Shown here piece by piece: positions 11,300-23,239 of a stretch of 64,000 bases of DNA (the stretch's first letter is position 1; the number at the start of each line of letters is the position of its first letter). A model generated the notes under the pieces. It saw only the letters and a list, made by a program, of their open reading frames with translations. It had not been told where the DNA came from and made no database searches. The stretch is from Nectonema munidae. Lineage: Eukaryota > Nematomorpha > Nectonematoida > Nectonematidae. The DNA is taken from positions 124,001 to 188,000 of the forward strand of contig JAUIRK010000992.1 of NCBI GenBank assembly GCA_030549495.1, given 5' to 3'. The translations under genes and the position numbers were made by a program.

Positions 11300-14200
11300 T
11301 CACATGTCTAACCCAAAACGTGCACATCACGATGATGTTCCAAACCTTACCTCTACCCAATTAATAGCGAACCTCTTGAATGAGTTCATAGCAAACTCCT
11401 CTCTAAATGCAGAAGACCTTACCCTCCTTAATAATCTAAAAAATGAAGTAACTCTTGCACACTCCAACAAAATCGAACAACCATCTCATTCTCACCACCC
11501 ACATACCCAACCATGCCCCACATTATTTACATACGCACAAGTCTCCTCCATAACCACACCTAGCTTATCCAATAACCTTTAGGATAAACAAAAACCCTCT
11601 CCACCTAAGTCGAAGTCATCCCTAAATAGCGAGCCTACTCTAAAATTCAAAACCATAAGAAAAAGCACTCGGACATCATACACTTCACAATAATGGAATT
11701 AAATCCGAAGATTTACTTATCCTCAAACGCATTTCCTACTCAGAAGCATACCCATAACCACACCACTTTCTTCTCTCTCTGCAACCATTGCTAAGGAAAA
11801 TCTAAACCTAAAAAATATTGGCACTCTTAACACAGTACGCTAAGCTGGTAACACAGAAACCTTCTCTTGTAGTGCTATACTAGAACCCAGCAACCCAAAC
11901 ATTTTTAAACACCTGCTTAAATCTCCTATGGGCATAGAAGACCATCACATTCTCACTCTAACCTTTGCAAAACCATTACATCGCCAATGCCAGAAATGTC
12001 TAAACTCAACGAATAAGTGCAAAGCTGCATCACCAAATTGCGATAACTGCGGCAATCGAGGCCACTTTATATCAGAGTTCATTTTCAAAAATGATTCCAC
12101 AAAACTCTCATTCTTCAAATGCCACAATCACCATAAAGCTACATCCAAATTATGCGAATTCCAAATTCAACACGCACAACATATACAAAATCAACACAAA
12201 CTTCTAATAAGCAAATTCCTATGCTAAATTTTCATCATATAAACCTCAACCACTCTAGTGCCGCTGGGACAAACCTATATAACATTCTAATTTCAAACTC
12301 TTCTTATATTATATCCATTAAGGAACCATGCCCAAATCTCTCTTTTAATATGGCAAATTACTTACTATATCACACTTCACCTTTATCCTTTTATTCTGCA
12401 TGCATCTTCATAAAATCAACCGTTCATCACACACCACTACCACGATCCCTATCCTTCAATGATCATGTTTCACATTCCATCTTATCCTCCACTTCCATCA
12501 ACCTATTTCCAAAATAAGACACCTCTATTTCTGGACATCTGAACTGAATGTGTTAAAAAAATAAACTGAAACCCATTGTCAAACCCCTAAGAAAATCCCC
12601 CACCCCTCAACCATTTTCATCCATTCTGCTGCTAAAAAAGAATAAAAACAGGCAATACTTTAGGCTAAAAAGAACTCCTGTGTAAAATTCACCAGCCAGT
12701 ACTCAAACAATCCATGAAACATCATCTATAGGCTAACTAAAAAGAAAAAACCTTCTATTCTCCCTGAAACAATTCTTCCCCGCTCATCCAATCATACAAC
12801 ACACTACAACCAGCCATTTTTATCGACAATCTTTTCCCCCGACTCGATGTCTTCTGACCTCCCCTTCCACCACACAATCCGAGAACACTCTTAAAATATC
12901 ATTCATACTATCTAAAACACTACCTTTTCTCTAATCACACTAAACGTATAAACATAGCAGTAAATTCTCTCAAAACAAATGCTTCATCTAGCTTCTACCT
13001 TATCTCACCCAAACATATTAAAAAATCAAAACACATTCGAAATAAACATTACTCCTTATTTTCAATGCATGCCTTACTTACTCAAATTTTCCCAACGTTT
13101 GGAAAATCGGTAAACTCATACTCATTCCTAAACCCAATAAAGATTCAAGCTTCATTCATAATTGGCGACCAATCACTCTACTACTCATTCTAGGCAAACT
13201 TTTCGAAAAAATCATTCGCAAACGTCTAGTCCACTACACCCTATGGCGTAAACTAATCCATCACACGCAATTTGCATACTTTCCTAACAAAAATACGGAA
13301 ACATCACTTACAATTTTCCTAGACATAGACAACGCTTTCAACACAGACTGGAATACTGCCATCATCACAAACCTCGCTCACAAATCATTTTCTCCTTACA
13401 TCATCAAATTTATAGGCTTATACCTATCAAACGGGTTTCGTTTTCCGACATCGTGCTTCCCTTTGCATCCATAAGTTAACCCTCTCGTCTCCCCAAGGAG
13501 GAACTCTTTCAAATTTTCCCGGGTTAGTTCCCATAGACTCGCTTCTCGATCTCATCTACACCAACACAGATTTTTCTCAATGATTTTCAGATGACATATT
13601 ATTCGCTTTTAGCAGTAACTCTCAACAAGAAAACCTCACCAAATCCTCTTCATTTCTACTAAGGTTATAAGACATAGCAAACACACATAAGATATTCTTT
13701 ACTCCAGCAAAACCAGCCTCATTCACTTCAGACGCAAACACACAGAACATTTACCCCTTCGTTTAAATACCACCACTTTTATACCTACCTCAAAACTATC
13801 AAATATCTAGGACTTAACCTCTAGTCCAATCTAAAATTTTTAATACACTTAAAAAAAATATACCAAAAATCTCAGTCACCCTTTTTTCACTTAAAAGCGC
13901 TATCTCTTATAAATGAGGCCTTCGTCACAAACACACTAAATATATATACTCATCCTTAATCCTCCCAAGAATTTAATACGGAATTTTTTCCTGGGTCATC
14001 CCTTTAAAACACGCCACAACCATTTATTTTCTTAACAAAATACACCGGCTCTGCCTGCTTTGTATCACCAACGCATTTGATACTACTTCCATATAATGCC
14101 TAGAAATTCTAACAAACACCCTACCATTACAACTTCATCTCTAAAAAACATTATTAAGCGCTTTATCTTGACATACATCAACTTACTTCCCCCTTTCTTC

Positions 14201-15485
14201 CGATCATACACCACAACACTACTCCATCATATTCTTTCTACTCTATTCTATTAGCAAAATATGCATCAAATATTGCTAACTATCTAGTTCATCACTCTAT
14301 ATATCCATTTCTTTTAACTCACCCATCCATCTGCACAAAATCCATTCAAAACCTCTATATACAAAAACAATTTTTTTGAAAAACAATCAATTTCACACAT
14401 TGGCTCTAACTTTTGATCAACTTCCCTACGTATCTTCACTGACGCCTCATATAAATCCCTAAGTGCCTCCTTTGCCTACCCCTTCTTCAAAGGCTCTTCC
14501 ACTCGCCACTTTCACACCCATCGCTCTAGATTAAATCCTCTACCTTCAATCTCCTTTTACACGCCAGCACTACGATTACTAAGAACATTAACTACCTCCT
14601 TCTACACTTTACTACCATCCATTTCTTTACCGATGCACAAAACATAATCCACGATCTCTCTCTATCACAAAACATCCCCTTTCCCTCCTTTCAACTCGCC
14701 TCCTCCATAATCAATCTTAAAAACATTTCAACATACATCTATGCTGGTGCCTTGTTCACCTAAACATACCAGAAAACTCCCTCGTAGACTACTTAACCTC
14801 AAACTTACACCTAACCTCCCAAATCCCTCTCATCAACTCCCTACCTCTCAAAATCTTTCTAACGCATATTCACTTATCCTTTCTAGAAAAATGGCAAAAA
14901 TTCACAAATTTCCTCTTTACCGCACATCAGCACAATACACGCAACTTTCAAAAATAAAAAATTTACACCACCGCGTTCAACTATTCGTAGGCTATCAGGC
15001 TGCCCATGCATGTAAAAAATTTACACCACCGCGTTCAACTATTCGTAGGCTATCAGGCTGCCCATGCAAAGCATATCTCTTCCGAATTAAATTGAGCGAA
15101 AATCTATACTATCGTTTTGGTTGCGACACAATAGAAACACCATACCATCTTATCTTCACGTGTCAATCTTCATTTATCATCGCCAAGTCTTCTAATTCGC
15201 TGCCTTTCTTTACTTAATAGATCTCCAACAAAACTCTCAGATATTCTGTTACACCCAACATTACTAAAATCCCTTTCAACACTCATTGGCCCCATTGAAA
15301 CAACTCTCACCACTGTTGATAACCCTATGACAAACGAATCTGCCTTTCCTTTCTATTTTTAGAATAACATTCGTAACTCCTCCATATCTCTACCAACATC
15401 TCCATCCTCCTTAACCAACTCTCAAGCTTATGCGAGCATATCATCACACGCTGGAAAGTGCTTTCAGATCTACCTACCATTGTAT
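11300..15485 (+). mobile_element. I-type LINE with gag-like ORF1, RT and RNase H, broken
   Basis: Nearly full-length but decayed. ORF1 starts at 11304 (MSNPKRAHHDDVPNLTSTQL) and its C-terminal part (11928-12227) has CCHC-like knuckles: CQKCLNSTNKC, CDNCGNRGHF and CHNHHKATSKLC. Endonuclease traces are at 12230-12520. The RT shows FLDIDNAFNTDWNTA (13310-13350), a LPQGGTLSN-like block near 13490 and FSDDILFAF (13585-13610). RNase H begins IFTDASYKSLSASFAYPFFK (14430) with a second FFTDAQNIIHDL block (14625). The C-terminal Cys-His tail is FGCDTIETPYHLIFTCQSS (about 15115-15170). Many frame changes interrupt it. The coding strand is conspicuously poor in G and rich in C. Confidence 0.8.
14956..15068 (+). 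repeat. 58 bp tandem duplication inside the LINE
   Basis: A 55 bp stretch beginning AAAAAATTTACACCACCGCG occurs at 14956-15010 and again, identical, at 15014-15068 (period 58). It lies just before the RNase H C-terminal tail of the plus-strand LINE. Perfect identity inside an otherwise eroded element indicates a recent slippage or repair event, or an assembly artefact. Confidence 0.9.
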
Positions 15486-15860
15486 AAAAAATGTGCTTCT
15501 TTTTGAATCTTATTTTCGATAAAGGTTTGAAAAAGATTCCATTTAGCTTTGTTGTAGTTTATGTAAGTTTTCAGTGGTTCTTTATGTGTTGGAAAATTTT
15601 TTTTTGTATTCTCGTTGTATTTAAAATTATATACAGATCTAATTATATTTTTTTGGATTATAAGAATCCTATCCAAATTGACATGGTCCAGTTTATATTA
15701 CAGGTAAAACAAGTGACTTATAAAGTAAAAATTTTACTGTTATAGGTAAGTAGCTGTTATTAAAGCAAGCTGTTAAGTTTAAGGAGTCAAAGTGAAACTT
15801 CCAAGAAAGTTTTCGATCGATAATTATTCCGAGAAATTTTATTGATTTTTATTAAAATTT
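15470..15860 (-). mobile_element. CR1/Jockey-type LINE fragment, RT C-terminus
   Basis: On the minus strand near 15850-15790 the frame reads KFLGIIIDRKLSWKFHFDS, the canonical RT thumb entry of Jockey/CR1 LINEs (FLGVxIDxKLxWxxH). The frame at 15676-15470 (QKNIIRSVYNFKYNENTKKN, then HKEPLK) fits the C-terminal H-x-x-PL region of the same clade. Everything upstream is missing, as expected of a 5'-truncated copy. It abuts the 3' end of the plus-strand I-type LINE. Confidence 0.7.
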
Positions 15861-15999
15861 AGGTTTTAAACAATATAAAAATTGGTACCTAGGAAGGAAT
15901 TGATTATTACATTAGGTGGTAAAGTATATGCCTAAAATTAACAACAGACTAGATTAAATTAAAATATTATAGAAAAATTATTTCGAAAATATACTAACG

Positions 16000-16130
16000 C
16001 GTACTTGTAAGTTGTAACACTATTATAGGCCTATGCATACGATTGTTAACAACCGGTTCGTCAAAGTTATTACATTCTAAGCACAGGTTCGCACGAACCG
16101 GTGCGAACGCGCTGAATCCCACTACTACTT
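16000..16130. repeat. hAT MITE fragment of the GGTTCGCACCGG type
   Basis: The minus strand reads GTGGGATTCAGCGCGTTCGC, then ACCGGTTCGTGCGAACC, then GAACCGGTTGTTAAC. This pattern is typical of short hAT elements ending CAGTGGTGGGATTCA. The outer terminal bases are altered and no left partner was found. Confidence 0.4.
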
Positions 16131-16559
16131 TCTTGTTTAGATATAAAAAAATAACCCCAACAACTTTCCTTTTAGCCAACTTTATTGAAGACATAAAACA
16201 TCGATAGGTTCAATTCCTTTCAATAATCTTTATAAATAAAGGTAAAAAATACACCAAATCTACAACTTAAAGATTCCAAAAGTAATTAAACTTAAACAAC
16301 TTGTAAGGGTTAGAATAAGAATCAAGATAATGTGATTTAACATAAAAAAAATTATTAACAATAAATTGAATTTATGACAATGATAACTCAAAATTAGTAA
16401 TACCTTTAACATACTATTTCTCTCAACACACAAGGACAGGAATAGTACATAGCACAATGTGAAAAAGTAGAAATTGGGTTAGATATGCAAACATTTCTGT
16501 ATCTCTTTGGAGAAAAGTTGCGAGAGTTGTGGTGCTTGAAACAGTATTTGCAATTCGCT

Positions 16560-16735
16560 TATTTTTGCATTTATTAAGGTAAAGGTACCATAGGGTATTT
16601 TCATCGAGAAGGCACAAGTGCGCTTCTTGTATCAAACTATGAGCAAAGCAGGCTTGATGCGGAATCGAACCCAAGAGCTTGAGTTATCGAATCCAGCATC
16701 CAACCAACCCTACTCACGCCCCTATTACAGTTATT
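16560..16735 (-). repeat. tRNA-derived SINE, family A
   Basis: The minus strand has an A-box-like GGGGCGTGAGTAGGGTTGGT and a B-box-like GGGTTCGATTCC, then a tail whose plus-strand form contains TTTTCATCGAGAAGGCACAA. The same layout recurs at 19395, 30085 and 32855, which defines an interspersed family. The head resembles a tRNA; it is not an intact tRNA gene. Confidence 0.65.
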
Positions 16736-17715
16736 CCCTAAAATAAGCAGCATTGCAAATGAGAGGAAAAATATTTAACATTTTAATCTAAACTTCTTAT
16801 GATAAAAAAATAAAAAGACTGGATTCTTTCTTTGAGCAATATATCCTAACTGTTCACAATACAACAGTTTTCATGTTATCTCTTATACTTGTAAATCGAT
16901 TTTATTCACTTGAGAAGATAAGTATTATTCAGCTTCATTTTTTTTAAATTTTGTTATTACATTTAAGGAAAGAATAGACTTGAATAAATTGACAAATGAT
17001 AAAGATATTCACGATCGGATCTGGATTGAAACTGCACGCTCCGACCACGAAGCCATCTGCAGACAAATGTCTTCATTTTTCTCTTGATATCCTAATTTTA
17101 TAAGCGTTTTATTTATTCCATTGTACATAATCTATAGCTTAAATCTAAAATTTAAAATAAAATATTTTTTATAATTATTTTTTGTTCTCATCTTTTTATT
17201 TATGGAGATTTCGTATTTCAGTTAGGTTTAAGTAAGCTTTGCTATATAAAAATGTTTATAAATTTTCTTATCCTAAAATAATTTCTTTATAAAGATTACT
17301 TATCCAATATGTGTTTACTAACATAGTATGTATTTTTTCATTTAATATTATACGTCTCAAGTTCTCATGTGAACACTAACTTTTTACACGTGAAATACCC
17401 TATCTTTTCGTTTGATACAATACCAATATTTGTGTTTCAATTTTAAATTACCTTTTATATAACCGTTTGTGAATAATAATTTATCTATACTATAGAGGCT
17501 TCCATTCTTAAATTATTGGAGATGCAAATTTTTTTTATATAATTTTAAAAGAAATGTGTTTAAAACTAGGCAGTAGAGCTAGTAAAATAATATAGAAAGT
17601 CAACTCATAAACCAAACAAGTTTTTAAATGATATAAAAAAAAGTCAAAATTATTCATAGAGCGAAAGTTTTTTTGACGCCCCAACGCTGCCTCATCTGTG
17701 TCCCTGGTTTACTAT
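16736..17715. other. AT-rich intergenic DNA; one tRNA-like patch
   Basis: No coding sequence recognised. On the minus strand near 17075-17020, GATGGCTTCGTGGTCGGAGC with a downstream GTTTCAATCC looks like a decayed tRNA-type A/B-box pair, possibly a second SINE family (confidence about 0.35). Confidence 0.4.
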
Positions 17716-17886
17716 ATATTGCAGTTTCCTTTGATTCTATTATTTTTGCTTGAATGCACCAGTTTTGTTGCATTCTATAGGTCTTATGTGATTCTATCAG
17801 TTTTACGTGATTATACCAATTTTTCATAATTCAACCCGTTTTCCTACATTCTATCAATTTTGTCTCATTGTCTACTTTTTATCTGA
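17716..17886 (+). repeat. Minisatellite, 9 units of 19 bp
   Basis: Nine consecutive 19 bp units with no length change: 17716, 17735, 17754, 17773, 17792, 17811, 17830, 17849 and 17868. The best-preserved unit is TTCTATCAGTTTTACGTGA (17792-17810). Units differ at several positions, but most keep a TT(C)TA start, a central A/C-GTTTT or A-TTTT core and a final A. The strict 19 bp register despite divergence points to an old tandem array. Confidence 0.85.
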
Positions 17887-19394
17887 CACTTGATAAAAGA
17901 ACGCGCGAATTCATTGACATTTTTTATATTAAAAATGAGGTTGGAAATATCTAAATTCAAATATAACCGCAAATGTATTTTTTAATTCCTTTTTTCATAT
18001 TTTTTTTTCGTATCAATTATTATCGTAAAGAATATAAAATTTTGTTGCTGACTTTCAAAAGTTTTTGAACTAAATATCTAGCAACAATAATTCAACTTTG
18101 TCAAAATTTTTATCACAATCCTAAAATATTTTTAGAATTTAAAGATTAGATTATATTAATCGTTACTTTTTTCATTTCTTAATTAATATCTTTTTGATAT
18201 ATACAACTAAAAATTTGTTGTATATAACGTATGCACGTGTTATAAATTGGTGTATCTAATATATTTTTGCTAATATCTTAATCAAACCAACTCTATGATG
18301 TCTGCATATTTATTTTATATTTAACTAGGCATATTTGTTTATTCCCTATTTCTTTATTTTATATGTTTTGGCTTCCAAATATCTGAATTTTCTGAAGTTC
18401 TAGTTTTATTAGACGTTAATAATGGAATGCGGATATAGAAGTATCTGCGATTTGTATTTTCAAAAAACCAGGTATGAAAAATCAAAGTCCAAACTCCAAA
18501 TATTATTTTTTTGTATTACTTTTATGTATTTTTTTCTTGTAAGGAATAAAATATTTTTTTTAGCTAATATTTTTTCCGGTTTCTGATACCCATGTATATT
18601 TATTATTTGGTTACTCTTTCAAGTGTAATTAAAATCACTTATTCAAATTCCAAATAGTTAGAAATTAAAACCTTGCTGGGGTGGCAAAAAATTTCTACAT
18701 AGCACATAACAATGTTGAATTTTATTAAGAAGAGGGGGAGGGGATAAGAAAAAATTTCATTATGAAGGTGGAGGGGGTATTTGATCCACAGGGCTTCCTC
18801 TATCCACACTACTGATGCTACTAAGTATTACATTTATAGAAAATTAAAGTGAAATTCTTTCTTTCTCTTAAGTGAGTAAAGTTTTGTAATCCCTACTATT
18901 CTTAAGAGTGATTCAAAAGTGGCCACACATAAGATAAACAATTTATTAACAAAAAATAAAATCGTCGCCTTTATTAATGCTTTTTAATAGAAATATGCTG
19001 CTTAGCATTAGATATCATCTGATTACAAAGTTGGCGCTAAGAATTACCGTGTCCAATTAGATAACCGATAACGCATCCCCAAATATACAAGAGTAAAATT
19101 TATGTTTGTTTATATTTCGTGCAGTATGCTCGTCTTTAACAAATAAATAACGGCATTAAATGCTTATATGCGATATACGGAAAGTTTGGTAGACAATACT
19201 GAATTTATATTTTTTGATAGAAAGCCACTTTTTGTACACATGTTTTTTTTTTTTAAATATTTTTAGCTTTTTATTGTAAATCTTTCAAAATAGTTTCATG
19301 ATCAACAGTTTTAAGAATTTGATTTTCTATAGTTAACAAGGGGTTCAAATAATAATACTGTTACTTTCGCGTGCCCCCTCGTTTGCGAGTTCGG
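17887..19394. other. AT-rich intergenic DNA, nothing coding
   Basis: No gene found. G-rich patches at 18728-18780 (GAAGAGGGGGAGGGG, GGTGGAGGGGGTATTTGATC) close to TGGATAGAGGAAGCCC on the minus strand resemble the interior of a MITE, but no TIR pair or TSD could be set. Confidence 0.4.
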
Positions 19395-19580
19395 AATCGG
19401 AGAGTGTAAGGTTCATTAAATATTTGGCTTTAATAGCACAAGGGTCTTGGATTTGATCCAGAATCAAGTCTTCTTTACTCATAGTTTGGCACAAGTCGTG
19501 CATTTGCGTCTTGTCCATGAAAACATTCGAATATACCGTTACCTTTTAATTTTATTACCTTTACGTTTATGAAAATTTTT
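19395..19580 (+). repeat. tRNA-derived SINE, family A, decayed
   Basis: B-box-like GGGTCTTGGATTTGATCC is followed by AGAATCAAGTCTTC and the family tail (CATAGTTTGGCACAAG, GTCCATGAAAACATTCG). It matches the order of the copy at 16560-16735, read on the other strand, with more substitutions. Confidence 0.5.
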
Positions 19581-21269
19581 GTTAAAACGTCTTTAACGAT
19601 GAAATTATAATAAAGGCGTTAATGTTTGATGCTGAATGAGAGCATGAAAATAAACATAGAGTTACCTTATATCCCAAGCCCAAATTATTTGGGTGCGAAA
19701 AGGCATTTCAGCCCTTCCCCAATAGAGTGTTAGGGATTGATACGTTTATATATTTTTATTTGATTTTAATCAAACTTTATGTTTTGTACATTGTAAAAAG
19801 TGTATTCTTATATATGGTATTTCACCATACTTAAATTTTCTAAAGAAAACTTTTTAAATTCAGGCAGTTGTCTTCCAAGCATTGTCCATCTGGCAGTTGT
19901 TTGTGAGGCACTTATCCATGGGACAGTTAGCCGGATACCTTGTTCAAAAAGTCTAGGAAATTATCTTAAAATTGCTTTTTTTGTTTATTGAAATCGTTAT
20001 CTTATTACGTAAATAATTTACTTCGAATATAACCGATAACATTCCACATTATCATTTTGTAAATAACTTTAGGTCGAGATACTCGCATGTTTTCATCGAG
20101 AAGTTACAATTTTAACTGATTTTTACAAACTATGGGTTAAATCCTGGATTCTTTTCTTTCTTCTATTCCGGAGTTCTTTGTTGTAGGCTTCAGACTTACC
20201 CGCATTAGGGGAAACAGAAATAATGTACCCATCTGAAGTGCACATTGCCCTAGTCTTATACCCGAATGGTTCTAGTCCTTAGTATGCGAAGTACTTTTTA
20301 TTCAACATTCTTAGCTACAATGCATTTTCTTTCCAGTTAGATTTTCTTAGTATAACCGCTTTTGTTAGTTCTTTAGAAAGTGACTGCCTAGTGATAAATA
20401 GTTTTTGGTGCAGTTTCAAAATTAATTTTGAATTATGAGAATACCTTATAGCAGGATTCTTCAACCTTCTTTTATATACACGTCCAGCTTTTTTGAAATT
20501 AACTATAGGCCCTAAGAATTTTATTTAAGGTAAAATCATGCACTTTATAAAAATAGAACAATCACAATACTTTAATTTTTTGTAATCTATGTCAAAAATT
20601 CAAAAATTTTTAACTTTTGAAGTGTTTTGAAAAGTAATGAGGTCCAAATTATATTTATATTCCTAGAAAAGATCTTATCTTCTAACTTTACGTTATATTG
20701 GCAACGTATGATGATTAAATTGTTGTTATTATTATTATTTCATTACACAATTAAATTCTATTGATAAATTCTTTTCCTGCAATTAAAACCTGCTGTTAGC
20801 CTGGGACTGAAAAGCGATCAATGGGTTTAATTTTTTTGATCGTGAAAAATACATCATTTGGTTAATAGCTTTTTTGATGTTCAGTATTATCATTGTTATA
20901 TTTAAAAATAATTACTTGCAAGATTAGAAATTAGTTGATCTGATTTACGATTTTTGAAACGATATTACTGATTTAAGCTTTTTTTGCTGATCTATAAACA
21001 AGATGTCTCTTGATGAGTTATGTTTTCTTTTACACAATGTTCCATAAAATTGCTCATCTGATCATCATCACTAATTATTTTCACAATATACTTTTATAAA
21101 TAATATTTCAATTATGATAAAACAACATTTACCATTTGAGGTAAGTAATTAATTAACACTTAAACAGACAGCTATCTCTATTCGGAGTCTGGTATGGGAG
21201 ATTGCGAATTTGGAGCTATTTATGTGGCATATATCCTCTTCCCCACTTACCTTATATGGTCTGATTACA
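19581..21269. other. AT-rich intergenic DNA with a SINE scrap
   Basis: No coding sequence recognised. At 20090-20160, TGTTTTCATCGAGAAG followed by ACAAACTATGGGTTAAATCC is a truncated minus-strand SINE-A tail and B box. Confidence 0.4.
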
Positions 21270-21405
21270 TTAACCCATTTAAGGCCAAGCAAAGCAGACG
21301 ATATCTAAAAAAACCCAGACGATTTATATTCAAAGACATTGAAAAAAGCAGACGAAGATGAAATTACTTATGTTCCAAAATAGGAACATCGGCCTTAAAT
21401 GGGTA
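21270..21405 (-). mobile_element. 130 bp TTAA-flanked MITE (piggyBac-like), copy 1
   Basis: TTAA at 21270 is followed by CCCATTTAAGGCC (21274), and the right end is GGCCTTAAATGGG (to 21403), with the right TTAA decayed to TAAAA. CCC/GGG ends on TTAA targets are the mark of piggyBac-type transposition. The interior carries GCAGACGA repeats and a GTTCC..GGAAC palindrome. Copy 2 at 30499 is the same sequence in the other orientation. Confidence 0.75.
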
Positions 21406-21407
21406 AA

Positions 21408-22400
21408 ACACAGTCGGGAAATCAAGCACCAGATTCGTCATCCTTTCTTTTCTTCTGCAAAAAATTCCACAATTATGACTTCCTAGGGGAAAATATTGCC
21501 TACGTAAAATCCGAGGAAAATCCAGCAGATGCCCCATCACTAAGGGGAACCTCCGGCAATACGATTAAATTGGGAAAAAGAGAAATGTTCGCCCAAGATT
21601 CAAGAATCTTATATATCTTCCAAAAGCTGAATAAATTTTGTAAATACAATTTTTCGCAAATCCTCTCGCTTCAATCACTCGGCGACAAATTAACGGGTAT
21701 TACAATCAGGGCTTCGGAGCCTCCTCAAAATTGCGTGGCACCGGCTCTGGAGCAAATATTTTTTTATGGCTCTCGCTCCGACTTCGTCTCCAACGTTTTA
21801 TATATTATAATTAATATATAAAATTATTCTCTGTAAATAGAATATGGACATGAACTAAAACTGATTATTTATATTTCAAGGTTATCTATGTAACAATTGT
21901 GCTTTTGATACATCACGAATTATACGCTTGGAGCCAAACATAGGGAGCTGCTTTTTTGTTATTTGTGACCCCGGCTTCGACTCCTAGTAAAAAAATTTCC
22001 GGCTCCGGCTTCGAAGCCCTGATTACAATACAAAAACAGGATGTGATCATCAGTGTGATTGAAATCACACTACCTCCAAATAATGGGATTGATTCCTGCG
22101 AAAAGCCTATGGGCCCCCTATAAAAGGGATCCCCGCATGTCTTGATTACTTTTTCTCTCTGCAACTTTCGTTTTAGTTCCAACTCCCACCCCTAAAAGAG
22201 CCAAAGGCAAAGATCTAAAGAAAAGAAAAGGAGCCAAAGAAAAGCCAAAGGCACAGATTCAAGAATCCAAAAGCTAAACCTTCAAGATATCGAATTTGCA
22301 ACAAATGGACAAAATTTAATCATCTCTTATACATTGTATGTGTAATCATTTTTTATGTAAATTTTTCAATAAAGTTGTTATAATTTTAGCATAAAAAAGA
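21408..22400 (+). mobile_element. Fossil LTR-type retroelement remnant, split by a hAT MITE
   Basis: A short pol tail (YVKSEENPADAPS, the usual end of an RNase H/linker region in LTR-type elements) lies at about 21500-21535. After the MITE there is an LTR-like stretch with a TATAAAAGG box near 22120 and an AATAAAG poly(A) signal near 22368. The element is broken and mostly missing; the family cannot be set from what remains. It is older than the hAT MITE (21707-22021) that interrupts it. Confidence 0.45.
21707..22021. mobile_element. hAT MITE, 315 bp, perfect 8 bp TSD
   Basis: Ends CAGGGCTTCGGAGCC and, on the other strand, CAGGGCTTCGAAGCC. The flanking 8 bp duplication is ATTACAAT at 21699-21706 and 22022-22029, perfect. 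Near-end CCGGCTCCGGCTTCG repeats are present. No coding capacity. The intact TSD dates it as younger than its neighbours. Confidence 0.9.
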
Positions 22401-23230
22401 AAACATCGTTCTTTGAAACATTTATTTAAGATGAGATAAGATTCAACGGTTATGAACACTTTACCAATACGGTGGATGTTAAATTCAGGAGATGTAAAAA
22501 ATGATCCATGCTCACTCAGATTATTTGTATAAAGTGTGATGTGGGATTATGCTTGAGACCTGAGAGAAACTGTTAACTCATTCTATAGAATCAATGGCCT
22601 TATCTACGCCTCAAATGCTGCTTCTCAGTGGTCAGACAAGTTAAACATTTTTGGATCTGGTCAGTGATTGAATTGGTTACTGATTCACTCCAGATGCCCT
22701 TGAGTGGGTGATATCCGTTTTGGTATAAAGATCTTGAAAGTTTTATGAGATTTTAAATATTATATATTGTCATTATATTCCGATGAAAAGAATTATTTTA
22801 TACAAGTTAACCTTTTCTTTGTTTGTAAGCAAATTTTTATTTCAAAAGGAAAGAATTAAAATGATTTATTGGTATATGTATCGTCCCGTTACTACCGATA
22901 CATAGAGTATAGTTCCCGTATTTATATTTTATTTAAGTCACTACGATAATGTATTGAAAATTTGGTAAAAATAATGCGTTATATGGCATCTAAGAAAAAA
23001 CAAATTCATCCTGAAAAAGCCCCCCCCCCCCCCGCTCCCTGTCACTGATGAAATGAAAATAGCCCGTAGGGTTAAGACAAATTTACTTAAAATTGATGAT
23101 TTGAAATGCTGACTAAATCTGCCTATCCTTTTTAAAAGCTTATCCACTCACCTACATGTGTTCCTATAAAATGCAGCGTGGAATTTTTTTTTTACATATT
23201 TATATATATTTTTATTTTTCGTATACCGTC
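22401..23230. other. Intergenic DNA with one poly-C element end
   Basis: No gene recognised. At 23022-23047 a run of 15 C is followed by GCTCCCTGTCACTG. On the minus strand this reads CAGTGACAGGGAGC then poly-G, the same terminus type as at 26670-26706. A partner end was not found. Confidence 0.45.
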
Positions 23231-23239
23231 CAAGGAAAG

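Noticed and set aside
17735-17886. CRISPR-like array
   Set aside because: Units are contiguous with no spacers and diverge throughout; it is a eukaryotic minisatellite.
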